64,000 bases of DNA from Microthrixaceae bacterium (GTDB lineage: Bacteria > Actinomycetota > Acidimicrobiia > Acidimicrobiales > DATDAH01), in assembly GCA_020637195.1 (NCBI GenBank), contig JACJWK010000018.1, forward strand, positions 1-64,000, read 5' to 3'. The notes under the pieces are model-generated. The model searched no databases. It was not told the origin of the DNA and was given only the letters and a program-made list of their open reading frames with translations. This document shows positions 17,506 through 27,870 of this stretch, in pieces. The translations under genes were made by a program, and so were the position numbers. Within the stretch, counting starts at the first letter, position 1; each line of letters starts with the position of its first letter.

Positions 17506-19450
17506 CCTCGACGGTCCGCTCCTCGCCGGGGGCCAGGCCGAACCAGGGCCACACGACCGCGGCCGAGCCGTCCCGGGCGGCGTCGCCGTCGCCGCGCTCG
17601 AGGATGCCGCCGTCCGAGGCGGACTCGAAGGTCGTGCCCGCGGGCAGGACGTCGACCAGCGTCACCCCGGTGGCCTCGACCGAGCCGTGGTTGGCCACCG
17701 TGACCGCGTAGGTGCTGCGGTCGCCCGGCGCCAGCGTCTCGACGCCGTCGTCCTTCGTGACGGAGAGGTCGGGCCCGGCCGCGGTGGTGAACGAGACGGT
17801 GGCGTCGTCGCTCACCTCGACGGCGTCGCCCTCCAGGCCGGTGGGCAACAGCTCGACCCCGTGCACGGTGACCACGTCGACGTGCGGCCCGCCGTCGGCG
17901 GCCGGCTCGACCCGGGCCACGAACGAGCACGAGCCGGTCGCCCCGGGGGCCATGACCCGGCTGCCGGGCTCGGAGTCGTCGCAGGTGTTGTCCCGCACGC
18001 GGGGGTTGTCGCGGTCGAGGAGGTCGCCGAAGTGGTCGTCGTAGAGCGCCTCGATGCGCACGGGCTCGACCAGGTCGGGGTTGGTGAGCGTCAGCGTGAA
18101 GGTGACGTCGCCGGGCCCGTCGAGGACCTCGGGCGCGACGCTCTTGTCCAGGCGGAGGTCGGCGCCGTCGGTGTAGTTGCGCACGTCGCACACGGTCTGG
18201 GCGTGGCGGGGCACCCGCACCGTGAACCACGGCGACTCGGTGGCCTCCCCACCCCGCTCGACCGCCGGTGCGCCCGACTCGGGCCCCGATGCCGTCTCGC
18301 ACGACACCGAGGCCTGGCGCTGACCCTCGGCCAGGTGCTCGGTGACGGTGACGTCGGTGTCCCCCGACGGGTTGAGCCAGCTCAGCTCGACGCGGCCGTC
18401 GGCGCCGGTGGTGAGGTCGGTCCCGGGATCGACGAACGCCGGCGCGCCCCCGGGGAAGCTGGCCTCGAAGTCCCAGCCGGGTCGCGGCACCCACGAGCCG
18501 GGCTCGGTCCCGGGCACGAGCTTGCGCAGCACGAGGCTCCCGCCGCAGATCCGGGTGGCCACGTCGTAGAAGGTGTCGCCCAGCCCGCCGAAGTCGGTGA
18601 GCCAGTAGTCGTCGAACTCGCGCGCCGCCGGGTAGCCGCCGGTGATGCGCTCGAGGTTCTCGACGGTGACGTCGCCGACGCCCACGGCCACGATGCGGGT
18701 CGGCGCGCCGGTGGTCTTGACCTCCTCGGCGGCGCCGAGCGCGGCCTCGACCTTGGCCCCGGTGACGTCGACGTGGGGGACGCCCTCGGCCAACTGCTGG
18801 TTGTCCACGGTGGGGTTGCCGTCGGAGAAGAACACGACCACGTCGGCGTCGCGGGGGCGGTCGCCGTTGGGCGCGACCGCCCCGGGCAGTCCGTGCGACG
18901 AGTGACCGAGCCCGGCCTCCCAGTTGGTGGCCGCCACCCACCGGGTGTCGGGGTCGGTGGGGGCGTTGTGGGTGTGGGTGAAGGGGATGGCGTCGACCGT
19001 GGCGGTCACCGCCTGGACGCCGCCGGGGGTGCTGAGCGACGTGAACCCGATGCTCGGGTAGTCCTCGGGGACGATCACCGAGCCGGGCGGCGCGCTGGCG
19101 AACGGGTTCGGCCCGCTGTAGCCCGAGGCCAGGGTGCCGAACGACCACACCGCCATGCTGGCCCCGGTGCCGCCGAGGCGCTCGGCGAGGTCGCCGATCG
19201 CGGTGCGGACCAGCGCCGGGTTCTGGTCGCTGGCCCCCTTGATCGAGTTGGACCGGTCGACGACCACGCCGACGCGCAGGTCGCAGTCCTCGGGCCAGGG
19301 GTTGTTGGCGATGCCGGGCCCGGGCTCGGCGCCGGCCGGGCGGGCGCCGGCGAGCAGCGCGACGGGCACGAACCACGCCACCACGAGGGCGACGAGGGCG
19401 AGGGCCCACCACGCGCGTGGCGCGGGTGGGCGGGACAGGGTGGAAGGCAT
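17039..19450 (-). CDS. LPXTG-type surface protein with VWA and DUF11-like domains (3' end uncertain)
   Basis: Signal peptide (ALALVALVVAWFVPVALLAG), then a von Willebrand factor A domain with a MIDAS motif (VGVVVDRSNSIKG, residues 58-70) and VVVFFSDGNPTVDN. Prealbumin-like and DUF11 beta-domains follow (ADLRLDKSVAPEVLDG, PDLSVTKDDGVETLAPGD, VEATGVTLVDVLPAGTTF). At the C-terminus LPRTGGDLAELALW precedes a hydrophobic stretch, a sortase-type anchor. In the sequence as given the frame then continues to 17039 with unnatural Arg/Cys-rich residues. In another frame the anchor ends naturally as SPVALLGTAAPP, LRLRRS and TGA at 17172-17174, so one base seems to be missing near 17230-17240. No sortase gene is in the window. 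Confidence 0.8.
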   Translation of the reverse strand: MPSTLSRPPAPRAWWALALVALVVAWFVPVALLAGARPAGAEPGPGIANNPWPEDCDLRVGVVVDRSNSIKGASDQNPALVRTAIGDLAERLGGTGASMAVWSFGTLASGYSGPNPFASAPPGSVIVPEDYPSIGFTSLSTPGGVQAVTATVDAIPFTHTHNAPTDPDTRWVAATNWEAGLGHSSHGLPGAVAPNGDRPRDADVVVFFSDGNPTVDNQQLAEGVPHVDVTGAKVEAALGAAEEVKTTGAPTRIVAVGVGDVTVENLERITGGYPAAREFDDYWLTDFGGLGDTFYDVATRICGGSLVLRKLVPGTEPGSWVPRPGWDFEASFPGGAPAFVDPGTDLTTGADGRVELSWLNPSGDTDVTVTEHLAEGQRQASVSCETASGPESGAPAVERGGEATESPWFTVRVPRHAQTVCDVRNYTDGADLRLDKSVAPEVLDGPGDVTFTLTLTNPDLVEPVRIEALYDDHFGDLLDRDNPRVRDNTCDDSEPGSRVMAPGATGSCSFVARVEPAADGGPHVDVVTVHGVELLPTGLEGDAVEVSDDATVSFTTAAGPDLSVTKDDGVETLAPGDRSTYAVTVANHGSVEATGVTLVDVLPAGTTFESASDGGILERGDGDAARDGSAAVVWPWFGLAPGEERTVEVTIAVPGDAVDGAEVLNRVVVDDDGTHGEDPTPEDNADADRDVVADPGVVTPPDDAPPPAGPGPLPRTGGDLAELALWGGALVAGGVALWPRPSRSWGRLRLRCRCACVGADARARLVVPRLICRSRPAGRRLRQRADQGRSRTRPGSGRPCGAP
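17089..17144. terminator. Possible stem-loop between the convergent surface-protein genes
   Basis: CCTGATC (17089-17095) pairs with GATCAGG (17138-17144). The loop contains a second stem, GCAGG/CCTGC. If both neighbouring genes end at their natural stops (17093 and 17172), this hairpin fills the gap between them. Confidence 0.4.
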
Positions 19451-19477
19451 GGGCCCCTCCGGGTGCGACGGATCGAG

Positions 19478-19502
19478 GCCGGCGGTGCGTCACGCCGCCG
19501 GC
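19478..19502. promoter_or_regulatory. Hairpin in the leader of the VWA surface-protein gene
   Basis: GCCGGCGG and CCGCCGGC form perfect 8-bp arms around a 9-nt loop. It lies 28 bp upstream of the ATG at 19450, whose ribosome binding site (GGAGGGG) is between. A GGGCCC-rich palindrome follows at about 19508-19520. It could control translation or be a processing site; no family is recognised. Confidence 0.3.
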
Positions 19503-19592
19503 GAGTCCGGGCCCGGGGCCCTTCGGTTGTTCGACGCTCCTCAGTGCCTATCAGGTGATCTCACGCACGGCAAGGGGTGCACCGACGACGAG

Positions 19593-21077
19593 TCAGAAGT
19601 TCTCTTCGTCGTAGCGCGCGATGGCGTCGGTGATCTCGGCCTCGGCCTCGGCCAGCACGTCGGCCGGCTCGGCGTCGTTCAAGAGCATGTCCTCGACCGC
19701 CTTGCGCACCGCGGTGCGCATCTCGGTGTAGGGCCCGACGAGGGGCCCCGGGAACTCGGGGTCGATGCCGTTCTGCTGCTGCTCGAACGAGATGGCGAGC
19801 CACTGGCCCGACAGCGTGTCCTCCCAGGTGCGCTTCACCTCGGGCACGTCGGCCACGCTCAACAGCACGGGGTCGTTGCCGCCCACCAGGTTGTTGACCA
19901 CCTGCATGTCGACCGAGTTGACCCACTTCATGTAGTCCCACGCCGCCGCCTGCACCTCGGGGGCGGTCGTGCTCATCATGTAGTAGACGCCGCCGCCGAC
20001 CTGGATGTGGCCGGGCTCCTCCATGCCGGGGAACTCGTTCGCGGCGATGTTCAGGCCGCTGAGGTTCACGTCGGCGTTGACCCGGCCGTCGGTCAGGTCG
20101 CCGGCGTCGAGCTGGCCCTTGAGGAACGCCTCGACCGACGTGGCCGCGCTCGACGCCTCGACGCTGAAGCTGGCCTGCTCGTTCGCGAGCGCCAGGTACT
20201 GGTCGATCTGGCCCGGCACGTCGGTGATGGGCAGCATCAGGCCGTCGTCGTTCATGTCCTTCAGCCACTGGAACAGCTCGAGCGCGCCCTCGCTGTCCAG
20301 GACCGACTCGGTGGCCGGGGCCCCGCGCCCGTTGTCGTTGTCGACGAAGGGGATGTGGTTGCCGGTGAGCCAGAACTCCACCTGCCAGGGCGCCATGTGC
20401 CAGACGAAGGGGTGCTCGGTGATGCCCGCGTCCTTGATGGCCTGGGCGGCCTCGCGGATCTCGTCGAGGTTCTGCGGCGGGGCGGCGGGGTCGAGGCCCG
20501 CGTCCTCGAAGTGGTCGACGTTCAGGTAGATCAGGGCGTTCGAGCCGGTCATCGAGGCGGGGTAGAGGTTGCCGTCGACCGAGTAGTAGTCCACCAGCGT
20601 GGGGACGAAGTCGGACATGTCGTAGTCGTCGGCGGCGATGCAGGACTGGGCCGGCAGGATCGTGCCCGAGTCGGCCATGGCCTGGGTCTGGGTGTCCTCC
20701 AGCAGGGCGATCCCCGGCAGGTCGTTCGTGGGGATGGCCTGGTTGTACTTGCGCTGGAGCTCCTCGAACGACGTCGCCTGGTTCTCGACGTTCACCTGGA
20801 CGCGGTCCTGGCTGGCGTTGTAGGCGTCGGCGATCTGGTTGAGGGCCTCCTCGCCCTTGGCCACCGAGGCGTGCCAGAGGGTCACCTGGACGGGCAGGTC
20901 CGCCTCGGGCACGTCGTCGAGCGCGTCGACCGGGCACTCGGGCAGCGCGCCGGCGTCGCCGGCGCCGTCCTCGCCCGCCTGGTCGTCGCCCGCCCCTCCC
21001 CCCGACGTGCCGCCACAGGCGGCCACGACGAGGGCGAACGCGACGGCGAGGACGATGAGGACCGGCGTGCGGCGCAT
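19593..21077 (-). CDS. ABC transporter sugar-binding lipoprotein (family 1), first copy
   Basis: Extracellular solute-binding protein, 494 aa. It has a lipoprotein signal (LAVAFALVVAACGGTSG, lipobox AAC) and a Gly/Asp-rich tether, then the UgpB/MalE-like core starting VQVTLWHASVAKGEEALNQI. The ligand-lobe segments IALLEDTQTQAMADSG and GGGVYYMMSTTAPEVQAAAW follow. It is a paralogue of the next gene with the same order of motifs. The ATG at 21077 is preferred over the GTG at 21086 because TACTGT is 7 nt upstream of it. A terminator separates it from the rest of the transporter genes, so it can be expressed on its own. Confidence 0.88.
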   Translation of the reverse strand: MRRTPVLIVLAVAFALVVAACGGTSGGGAGDDQAGEDGAGDAGALPECPVDALDDVPEADLPVQVTLWHASVAKGEEALNQIADAYNASQDRVQVNVENQATSFEELQRKYNQAIPTNDLPGIALLEDTQTQAMADSGTILPAQSCIAADDYDMSDFVPTLVDYYSVDGNLYPASMTGSNALIYLNVDHFEDAGLDPAAPPQNLDEIREAAQAIKDAGITEHPFVWHMAPWQVEFWLTGNHIPFVDNDNGRGAPATESVLDSEGALELFQWLKDMNDDGLMLPITDVPGQIDQYLALANEQASFSVEASSAATSVEAFLKGQLDAGDLTDGRVNADVNLSGLNIAANEFPGMEEPGHIQVGGGVYYMMSTTAPEVQAAAWDYMKWVNSVDMQVVNNLVGGNDPVLLSVADVPEVKRTWEDTLSGQWLAISFEQQQNGIDPEFPGPLVGPYTEMRTAVRKAVEDMLLNDAEPADVLAEAEAEITDAIARYDEENF

Positions 21078-21084
21078 GGGCCGC

Positions 21085-21090
21085 ACAGTA
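21085..21090 (-). promoter_or_regulatory. -10-like TACTGT for the first binding-protein gene
   Basis: On the minus strand TACTGT is followed by 7 nt and the ATG at 21077. It lies directly downstream of the terminator of the preceding binding-protein gene. Confidence 0.5.
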
Positions 21091-21101
21091 CGCGACCGGT
21101 C

Positions 21102-21139
21102 GGTGACGGGGCAGGGCCGGAAGTCCCGGCCCCGTCACC
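21102..21139 (-). terminator. Terminator after the second binding-protein gene
   Basis: Eleven-base arms GGTGACGGGGC and GCCCCGTCACC surround a GC-rich loop with further pairing. It begins 10 bp after the TGA at 21149 and separates two paralogous binding-protein genes. Confidence 0.65.
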
Positions 21140-21148
21140 TCGGGGTCG

Positions 21149-22666
21149 CTAGAAGTTCTCCTCGTCGTACTGCTCGATGGCGGTGTCCACCTCGGCCTGG
21201 GCGTCGGCCAGCACCGCCTCGGGCTCGCCGTCGTTGAAGTACATCGACTCGAGGGCACCGGTCATGGCCGCCCGGAACTCGGTGTAGGGCCCGAGGTTGA
21301 TGCCGGGGAAGTCGGGGTCGACCCCGTCGAGGAGCTGGTCGTAGCCCAGGGCCAGCCACTGCCCCGACAGGGTGTTCTGCCAGGTGTCCTGCAGGACCGG
21401 GTCCTCGGCGGCGGACTCGAGCAGCGGCAGGTACGACCCCTGGAGGTCGTTGAACACCTGGCTCTCGGTGGTGTTGATGAACTTGAGGAAGTCCCAGGCG
21501 CCCGCCTGGACCTCGGGCGAGGTGGTGTTCGTGAGGTAGTAGACACCGCCGCCCACCTGGGGCCGGCCCGGCTCGGACACGCCCGGCAGCGGGGCGGCGC
21601 CGATGTCGAGGCCCTCGAGATCGAGGCCCTCGACGTTGATGCGGCCGTCGCCGCTGAGCTGGCTGGTGTCGAGCTGGCCCTTCAGGAACGACTCGATCGA
21701 GGTGGCCGCCGTGGTGGTCTCGATGCCCATCGACGCCCGCTGGGTGGCCATGGCCGTGTACTGGTCGATCTGGCCGTCGGTGTCGGGGATCGGCAGCATC
21801 AGCCCCTCGTCGGCCATGTCGTCCAGGAAGGTGAACAGGTCGAGCAGCGCCTCGTTGCCCTCGAGGGCCGCGGCGGTGGCGGGCTCGTCCCGACCGTCAC
21901 CGTTGTTCACGAGCTCGACGCCCTCGCCGGTCATCCACGACTCGACGAACGACGACGTGGCCACCTGGACCCACGGCGCCTCGACGCCGGCGATGTTGGC
22001 GTCGGCGATGGCCTGGGCGGCCTCGCGCATCCCCTCGAGGGTGGTGGGCGGGTTCTCGGGGTCGAGGCCGGCCTGCTCGAAGTGCTTCTTGTTGTAGTAG
22101 AGGATCGGCGTCGACAGGTTCATCGACGTGGGCCACACCACGTCGTCGATGCCGTAGTACTCGAGCGCGATGGGCAGGAAGTCCTCGGTGTCGAACGTGT
22201 CGTCGGCCTCGTCGCAGGCGGTGAGCGGGATCACGGTGCCGCTGTCGGCCATCGACTGGTTCTGGATGTCCTCGAGGATCGCGATGGCGGGCAGGTCGCC
22301 GCTGGGGATGGCCTGCTGGTACTTGCGCTGGAGCTCGCGGTACGAGGCACCCTGGCTCTCGACCGTGACGACCACCTTGTCCTGGCTGTCGTTGTACTGG
22401 GCGGCGAGGTCCTGGAGGGCCTGCTCGGTCTTGGCCACGTAGGCGTGCCAGACGGTGACCTCGACGGGACCGGAGGCGCTCTCGAGGGCGTCGACCGGGC
22501 ACTCGGGCAGGTCGGCGGCCGTGTCGCCGCCGTCGCCTCCCCCGCCGCCGCTGCCGCTGTCGTCACCGTTGCCGCTGGCGCCGCCGCAGGCGGCCACGAC
22601 GAGGGCGAGCAGGACGGCGACCGCGAGGGCCGGGAGGGTGCGGGAGGTGCGGGTGGAGCGGCGCAT
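21149..22666 (-). CDS. ABC transporter sugar-binding lipoprotein (family 1), second copy
   Basis: 505 aa, paralogous to the protein encoded at 19593-21077. Lipoprotein signal VLLALVVAACGGASG with lipobox Cys, Gly/Asp tether, then VEVTVWHAYVAKTEQALQDL, YQQAIPSGDLPAIAILEDIQ and GGGVYYLTNTTSPEVQAGAW. It binds the sugar outside the membrane and delivers it to the two permeases encoded just upstream. The ATG at 22666 has an AGAAAGAAG purine run upstream. It is the last gene of the ATPase-permease-permease unit (61-bp gap) and ends at a strong hairpin. Confidence 0.88.
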   Translation of the reverse strand: MRRSTRTSRTLPALAVAVLLALVVAACGGASGNGDDSGSGGGGGDGGDTAADLPECPVDALESASGPVEVTVWHAYVAKTEQALQDLAAQYNDSQDKVVVTVESQGASYRELQRKYQQAIPSGDLPAIAILEDIQNQSMADSGTVIPLTACDEADDTFDTEDFLPIALEYYGIDDVVWPTSMNLSTPILYYNKKHFEQAGLDPENPPTTLEGMREAAQAIADANIAGVEAPWVQVATSSFVESWMTGEGVELVNNGDGRDEPATAAALEGNEALLDLFTFLDDMADEGLMLPIPDTDGQIDQYTAMATQRASMGIETTTAATSIESFLKGQLDTSQLSGDGRINVEGLDLEGLDIGAAPLPGVSEPGRPQVGGGVYYLTNTTSPEVQAGAWDFLKFINTTESQVFNDLQGSYLPLLESAAEDPVLQDTWQNTLSGQWLALGYDQLLDGVDPDFPGINLGPYTEFRAAMTGALESMYFNDGEPEAVLADAQAEVDTAIEQYDEENF

Positions 22667-22727
22667 CACGCTTCTTTCTGGTGGGCGGTGCGGGTCGGGG
22701 TGGATGGTGGGGGTGGTGACGGCGGGG

Positions 22728-23633
22728 TCAGCCCTTCACCGCGCCGGCGGTGAGGCCCCGGATCAGTTGGCGTTGGAGGAAGATCAACAGCAACAGGACG
22801 GGCAGGGCGGCGATGATGGCGGCGGCGAAGCCGATGTTGGACTCTTCCACGTTGCTGGCCGCGACGGACTTCAGCCCGATCTGGACGGTCTCCCACTCGG
22901 ACACCGTCACCACCGCCCGGGGCCACAGGTACTGGTTCCAGGCCGCGAGCAGCGCGATGACGCCGAACGAGGCCACCACCGGGCGGGTGACCGGGACGGC
23001 GACGCGGGTCATGAAGGCGAAGTGCCCGTAGCCGTCGAGCTTGGCGGCGTCGAGCAGGTCCTTCGGGATGCCCATGAAGCCCTGGCGGATGAGGAAGATG
23101 CCGAACGCCGTCGCCAGGAACGGCACCGTGAGGCCCTCGTAGGAGTTGAGCCAGCCGAGGTTGCGGATGGTCGTGACGTTGGGGATCAGCGTCACCTCGA
23201 TGGGCAGCATCAGCGTGGCCATGAAGACCACGAACACCAGGCGCTTGAACGGGAAGCGCAGGAACGCGAACGCGTAGGCGCACAGGATCGACGTGATCAG
23301 CTGGGCGGCGGCGATGATGAACGTGACGATGGCGCTGAGCCACATGCGCCGGCCGAGCTCTCCCTCGCTGAAGGCTCGCGAGAAGATGTCCCACTCGACC
23401 GACACCGGGTAGAGGGGCAGCCCCTCGTTGACGTAGGCCACCGGGGTGGACAGCGCCCGCACCAGCGTCATCCAGACCGGGAACAGCACCACCAGCGACA
23501 GCAGCGAGAGCAGCACGTACCAACCGACGTTCTTGGCGGTGCGGGCGTGCTTGCCCGGCAGGGTGCCGGTGGCGGCCCCCGAGGCCCCGAGCACCGGGGT
23601 GGGGTCGTTCAGGGTGATGGTGTCAGCTGCCAT
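22728..23633 (-). CDS. Sugar ABC transporter permease (MalG/UgpE type)
   Basis: 301 aa with six predicted membrane helices, the second inner-membrane permease of a carbohydrate ABC importer. N-terminal helix VGWYVLLSLLSLVVLFPVWM. The EAA loop that contacts the ATPase reads LLDAAKLDGYGHFAFMTRVAVP. The C-terminal helices contain ALPVLLLLIFLQRQLIRGL followed by TAGAVKG, the normal MalG-type ending. The ATG at 23633 overlaps the upstream permease gene by 11 nt, so translation is coupled. Confidence 0.92.
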   Translation of the reverse strand: MAADTITLNDPTPVLGASGAATGTLPGKHARTAKNVGWYVLLSLLSLVVLFPVWMTLVRALSTPVAYVNEGLPLYPVSVEWDIFSRAFSEGELGRRMWLSAIVTFIIAAAQLITSILCAYAFAFLRFPFKRLVFVVFMATLMLPIEVTLIPNVTTIRNLGWLNSYEGLTVPFLATAFGIFLIRQGFMGIPKDLLDAAKLDGYGHFAFMTRVAVPVTRPVVASFGVIALLAAWNQYLWPRAVVTVSEWETVQIGLKSVAASNVEESNIGFAAAIIAALPVLLLLIFLQRQLIRGLTAGAVKG

Positions 23634-25043
23634 AGTGCACCCGCCGATCGAGGATGAGGAACTGGCCCATCGTCACCAGGAAGGTGATGCCGAACAGCCC
23701 GAGGGCCATGGCCGACCCCTCGCCGAGGTCGATGGGCTGTTGTCGCTGGAAGATCTTGAACACCAGGGTCTCGCTGGCCCCGGCCGGCCCGCCGGCGGTG
23801 AGGATGTCGATCTGGGCGAAGGCCTGGAACGCGAACACCGTGAGCACCACGATGAGGAACAGCAGCGTCGGCGAGATGATCGGCAGCGTGACGCTGAAGA
23901 AGCGCCGGATCGGCCCGGCGCCGTCGAGCGTGGCGCTCTCGACCAGCTCGTCGGGCACCGCCTGGAGGCCGGCCAGCACGATGATGAAGGTGAGCCCCAG
24001 GTTCTGCCAGATCGACGACAGCGACACGCCGAACAGCACCTGGTCGGGCTCGGCCAGCCAGTTGACCTTGAAGTAGCCGACCTGGGGGTTCAACAGCACG
24101 AAGAAGATGACCGACGCGACCGCCACGGACGTGGCCACGGTCGACGACAGGACCGTCTGGAAGAACTTGATGCCCCGGAGGCGCCGGTTCGCCACGACCG
24201 CGAGGACGATGCCGAGCACGAGACCGGCGGGCACGGTGAACAGCACGTAGGTGAGGGTGTGCTGGAGGCCCTCGCGGAACTCGTCGCCCGACAGGACGTC
24301 GGTGAGCTGGCCGAACCCGACGTAGCGCTCGGCGGTGCCCGTCCGGTTCTGCTGGTAGACGGCGAAGTGCATCAGCCGGCCGAGCGGGTAGAAGAAGAAG
24401 CCGTAGAACACGGCGAACGCGGGCGCCAGGAACACCAACGCCAGCAGGGCCTCGCGGCGCTCGGTGCGGCTGCGGAAGTTCCACCGCTCGCTCCCGCCGA
24501 ACGACGAGTCGCCGCCGGCGCCGCGGGGGAACGGGCGCCCGCCACCGATCGCCACCAGGGCGAGGACCACCAGGGGCAGGACGACGGCCACCACCGGGAA
24601 GAGGACCGCGTCCTCGGTGATGACGAGCGTCCAGAACGCGAACAGCGCGCCGATGCCGAGGAACCACCACTGGAGGCCCACGGCGCTCGGCACCGCCTCG
24701 GGGTCGCCGGCCAGCAGCGCCTGGCCCAGGCGCACCTCGTGGCGCGACAAGAGCAGCAGGCAGGCGCCGATCACCGCCAGCAGCAGGTAGGTGTCGAGGT
24801 TGTCGATGGCGAGGTCGGGGAAGAGGTCGGGGGTGCCGGCGTCGATCCCGACCGAGCGCACCAGCGCCCAGACGATGCCAACCAGGAGATCGAGGGTGAG
24901 GCCCAGCGCCTGCACCGCGGCGACCGCGCCCGCGACCCCCAGGATCACGGCCTGGAGGAACAGGCCGACCGCGGCGCCCGTGAGGCCGGCCGAGCGCGCC
25001 GGCGGCGGCACGGGCTCGATCGGCGTCAGGTGGTCGGCGGCGG

Positions 25044-25047
<4 letters not shown>
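23623..25047 (-). CDS. Sugar ABC transporter permease (MalF/UgpA type) with long N-terminal membrane extension
   Basis: 474 aa, while UgpA-type permeases are usually about 300. The last 290 residues are a standard permease (VFLAPAFAVFYGFFFYPLGRL, EAA loop LVESATLDGAGPIRRFFSVTLP). The first 180 residues add four or five hydrophobic segments, for example LAVIGACLLLLSRHEV and VLFPVVAVVLPLVVLALVAI. The start is TTG at 25047, which overlaps the ATPase stop as TTGA and has GGAG 8 nt upstream; no ATG or GTG fits. The role of the extension is unknown, perhaps packing against the transporter core. Confidence 0.85.
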
Positions 25048-26129
<1,082 letters not shown>

Positions 26130-26187
26130 GTCGTGCCCTCCCGCTCTCGGCGACTCGGTCGCCAGGGCCTCCGGGCCCCGCCGCCCG

Positions 26188-26220
26188 TCACGTCTCCCGC
26201 CCGCACGTCGTTGCACTCAT
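26188..26220 (-). CDS. Possible 10-aa leader peptide upstream of the sugar transporter
   Basis: MSATTCGRET then TGA. GGAGGGGAGAGG lies about 10 nt before the ATG, a better ribosome binding site than most genes here have. It is 58 bp upstream of the ATPase gene. It could be a translated leader with a role in regulation; the support is only the binding site and position. Confidence 0.2.
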   Translation of the reverse strand: MSATTCGRET

Positions 26221-26332
26221 CGGTTGGCGCCTCTCCCCTCCAGCCGGCCGACAACCTAGGCCCGGGCGGCGACGCCGAGGCCAGGCGCGGGTAAACGTAG
26301 CCCACCGCCACGGTGAACGATCGCCCACACCC

Positions 26333-27787
26333 TCAGCCCCGGGCCGCGGCGTAGGCGTCGCGGATGGCCGCGACGTCGGCGTCCTCGTCGGGGTCGACGG
26401 TGGGGCCCGCCCCGAGCCCCCAGGCGTCGGCGACCGTCGCGGGGTCGGTCCCCGCCAGGGTGGCCGCGGCCTGGACGCAGGCGCCGGCGGCGACGTGCTC
26501 GCCCGCGCGGGGCACCGTGACCGGACGGCCCGACAGGACCGCGAGCACGTGGCGGTAGGCACGGGAGCGGGCCCCGCCACCGACGAGGACGGTGCGCCCG
26601 GAGCCGGTGTCGACGCCCGCGGCGCCGAGGGCGTCCAGGCCCTCGAGCAGGCCGCAGACCACACCCTCGTAGGCGGCCCGGGCCAGGTGCGCCTTGGAGG
26701 TGCCGTGGCGCAGGCCGGTGAGGGTCCCGGTGGCGTCGGGCCGGTCGGGGGTGCGCTCACCGTTGAAGAACGGCACCAGCACGACGCCGCCGGCGCCCGC
26801 GGGGGTCGAGAGCGCGAGGTCGGCCAACTCGTCGGGCCCGAGCCCGAACAGCCGGCCCACGTCGTCGGTGACCCCGGTGGCGTTCAGGGTGCACACCAGC
26901 GGCAGGAAGCGACCGGTGGCGTCGGCGAAGCCCGCCACGGCGCCCGTGGCGTCGGCCGTCGGGGTGTCGCTCACGGCGTAGACCGTTCCCGAGGTGCCGA
27001 GCGACACGGCCACGTCGCCGGGGCGCAGTCCGACACCCAGCGCGGCCGCCATGTTGTCGCCCGTGCCGGCGGCGACGAGGGGCTCGCCGCGGAGCCCGAG
27101 CATCTCGCCCGCACCTCGGACCAGGGTGCCGGCCGGCTCGCCGGGGCCGAGCACCCGGGGCAGGCGCGCGAGCCAACCGTCGTCGCCGGGACCGTCGTCG
27201 ACGATGCGCAGCAGGTCGGTGCGGTAGCGGCCTTCGGCCGGCGACCAGTAGCCCGTGCCCGACGCGTCGCCCCGGTCGGTGACGAAGGCGCCGGTCAGCT
27301 TGTGGGTGAGCCAGTCGTGGGGCAACAGCACGTGGGCGAGGCGCTCGAAGTGGTCGGGCTCCTTGCGGTGCAGCCAGGACAGCTTGGTGATCGTGAACGA
27401 CGCGACCGGCACGCTGCCGCACGCCCGGGCCCAGGCCTCCGCGCCCCCGTCGGCGCCGCCGAGCTGGCCCACGAGCCACCCGGCGTCCGCCGCGGTCTCG
27501 GTGTCGTTCCACAGCTTGGCGGGACGCAGCACCTGACCGGCCGCGCCGAGCGCCACGAGCCCGTGCTGTTGGGCACCCACCGCGACGGCGTCCACCTCGT
27601 GCACGCCGGCCGCGGCGACCGCACCGGCGAGGGCCCCCCACCACGCCTCGGGGTCCTGCTCGCTGCGGGGCGGCGTGGTCGGCGGGTGCGGCGCCTGGCC
27701 GGAGGCCACCAGCGCGCCGGTGTCGGCGTCGCGCACCTCCACCTTGGTCGAGCGCGTGGACGAGTCGATGCCGAGGACGAGGCCCAT
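26333..27787 (-). CDS. xylB: Xylulokinase (FGGY family)
   Basis: Phosphorylates D-xylulose to xylulose-5-phosphate, feeding pentoses into the pentose phosphate pathway. The 484-aa protein starts MGLVLGIDSSTRSTKVEVRD (phosphate 1 motif); VAVGAQQHGLVALG, LLPHDWLTHKLTG and DASGTGYWSP are typical of XylB. AVSLGTSGTVYAV (phosphate 2) and VLVGGGARSRAYRHVLA (adenosine motif) follow. It is upstream of and co-directional with the sugar ABC transporter (203-bp gap), so the transporter probably imports xylose, a xylo-oligomer or a related pentitol. The substrate is inferred from this gene. Confidence 0.9.
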   Translation of the reverse strand: MGLVLGIDSSTRSTKVEVRDADTGALVASGQAPHPPTTPPRSEQDPEAWWGALAGAVAAAGVHEVDAVAVGAQQHGLVALGAAGQVLRPAKLWNDTETAADAGWLVGQLGGADGGAEAWARACGSVPVASFTITKLSWLHRKEPDHFERLAHVLLPHDWLTHKLTGAFVTDRGDASGTGYWSPAEGRYRTDLLRIVDDGPGDDGWLARLPRVLGPGEPAGTLVRGAGEMLGLRGEPLVAAGTGDNMAAALGVGLRPGDVAVSLGTSGTVYAVSDTPTADATGAVAGFADATGRFLPLVCTLNATGVTDDVGRLFGLGPDELADLALSTPAGAGGVVLVPFFNGERTPDRPDATGTLTGLRHGTSKAHLARAAYEGVVCGLLEGLDALGAAGVDTGSGRTVLVGGGARSRAYRHVLAVLSGRPVTVPRAGEHVAAGACVQAAATLAGTDPATVADAWGLGAGPTVDPDEDADVAAIRDAYAAARG

Positions 27788-27870
27788 GGGCGCTTGTCTA
27801 CCGCACCGGTCGCGGCGCCCCTGCGGTCGGCACCGCCACGCGCCGGGCCGCCGCGCTCAGGAGGGGGCGG

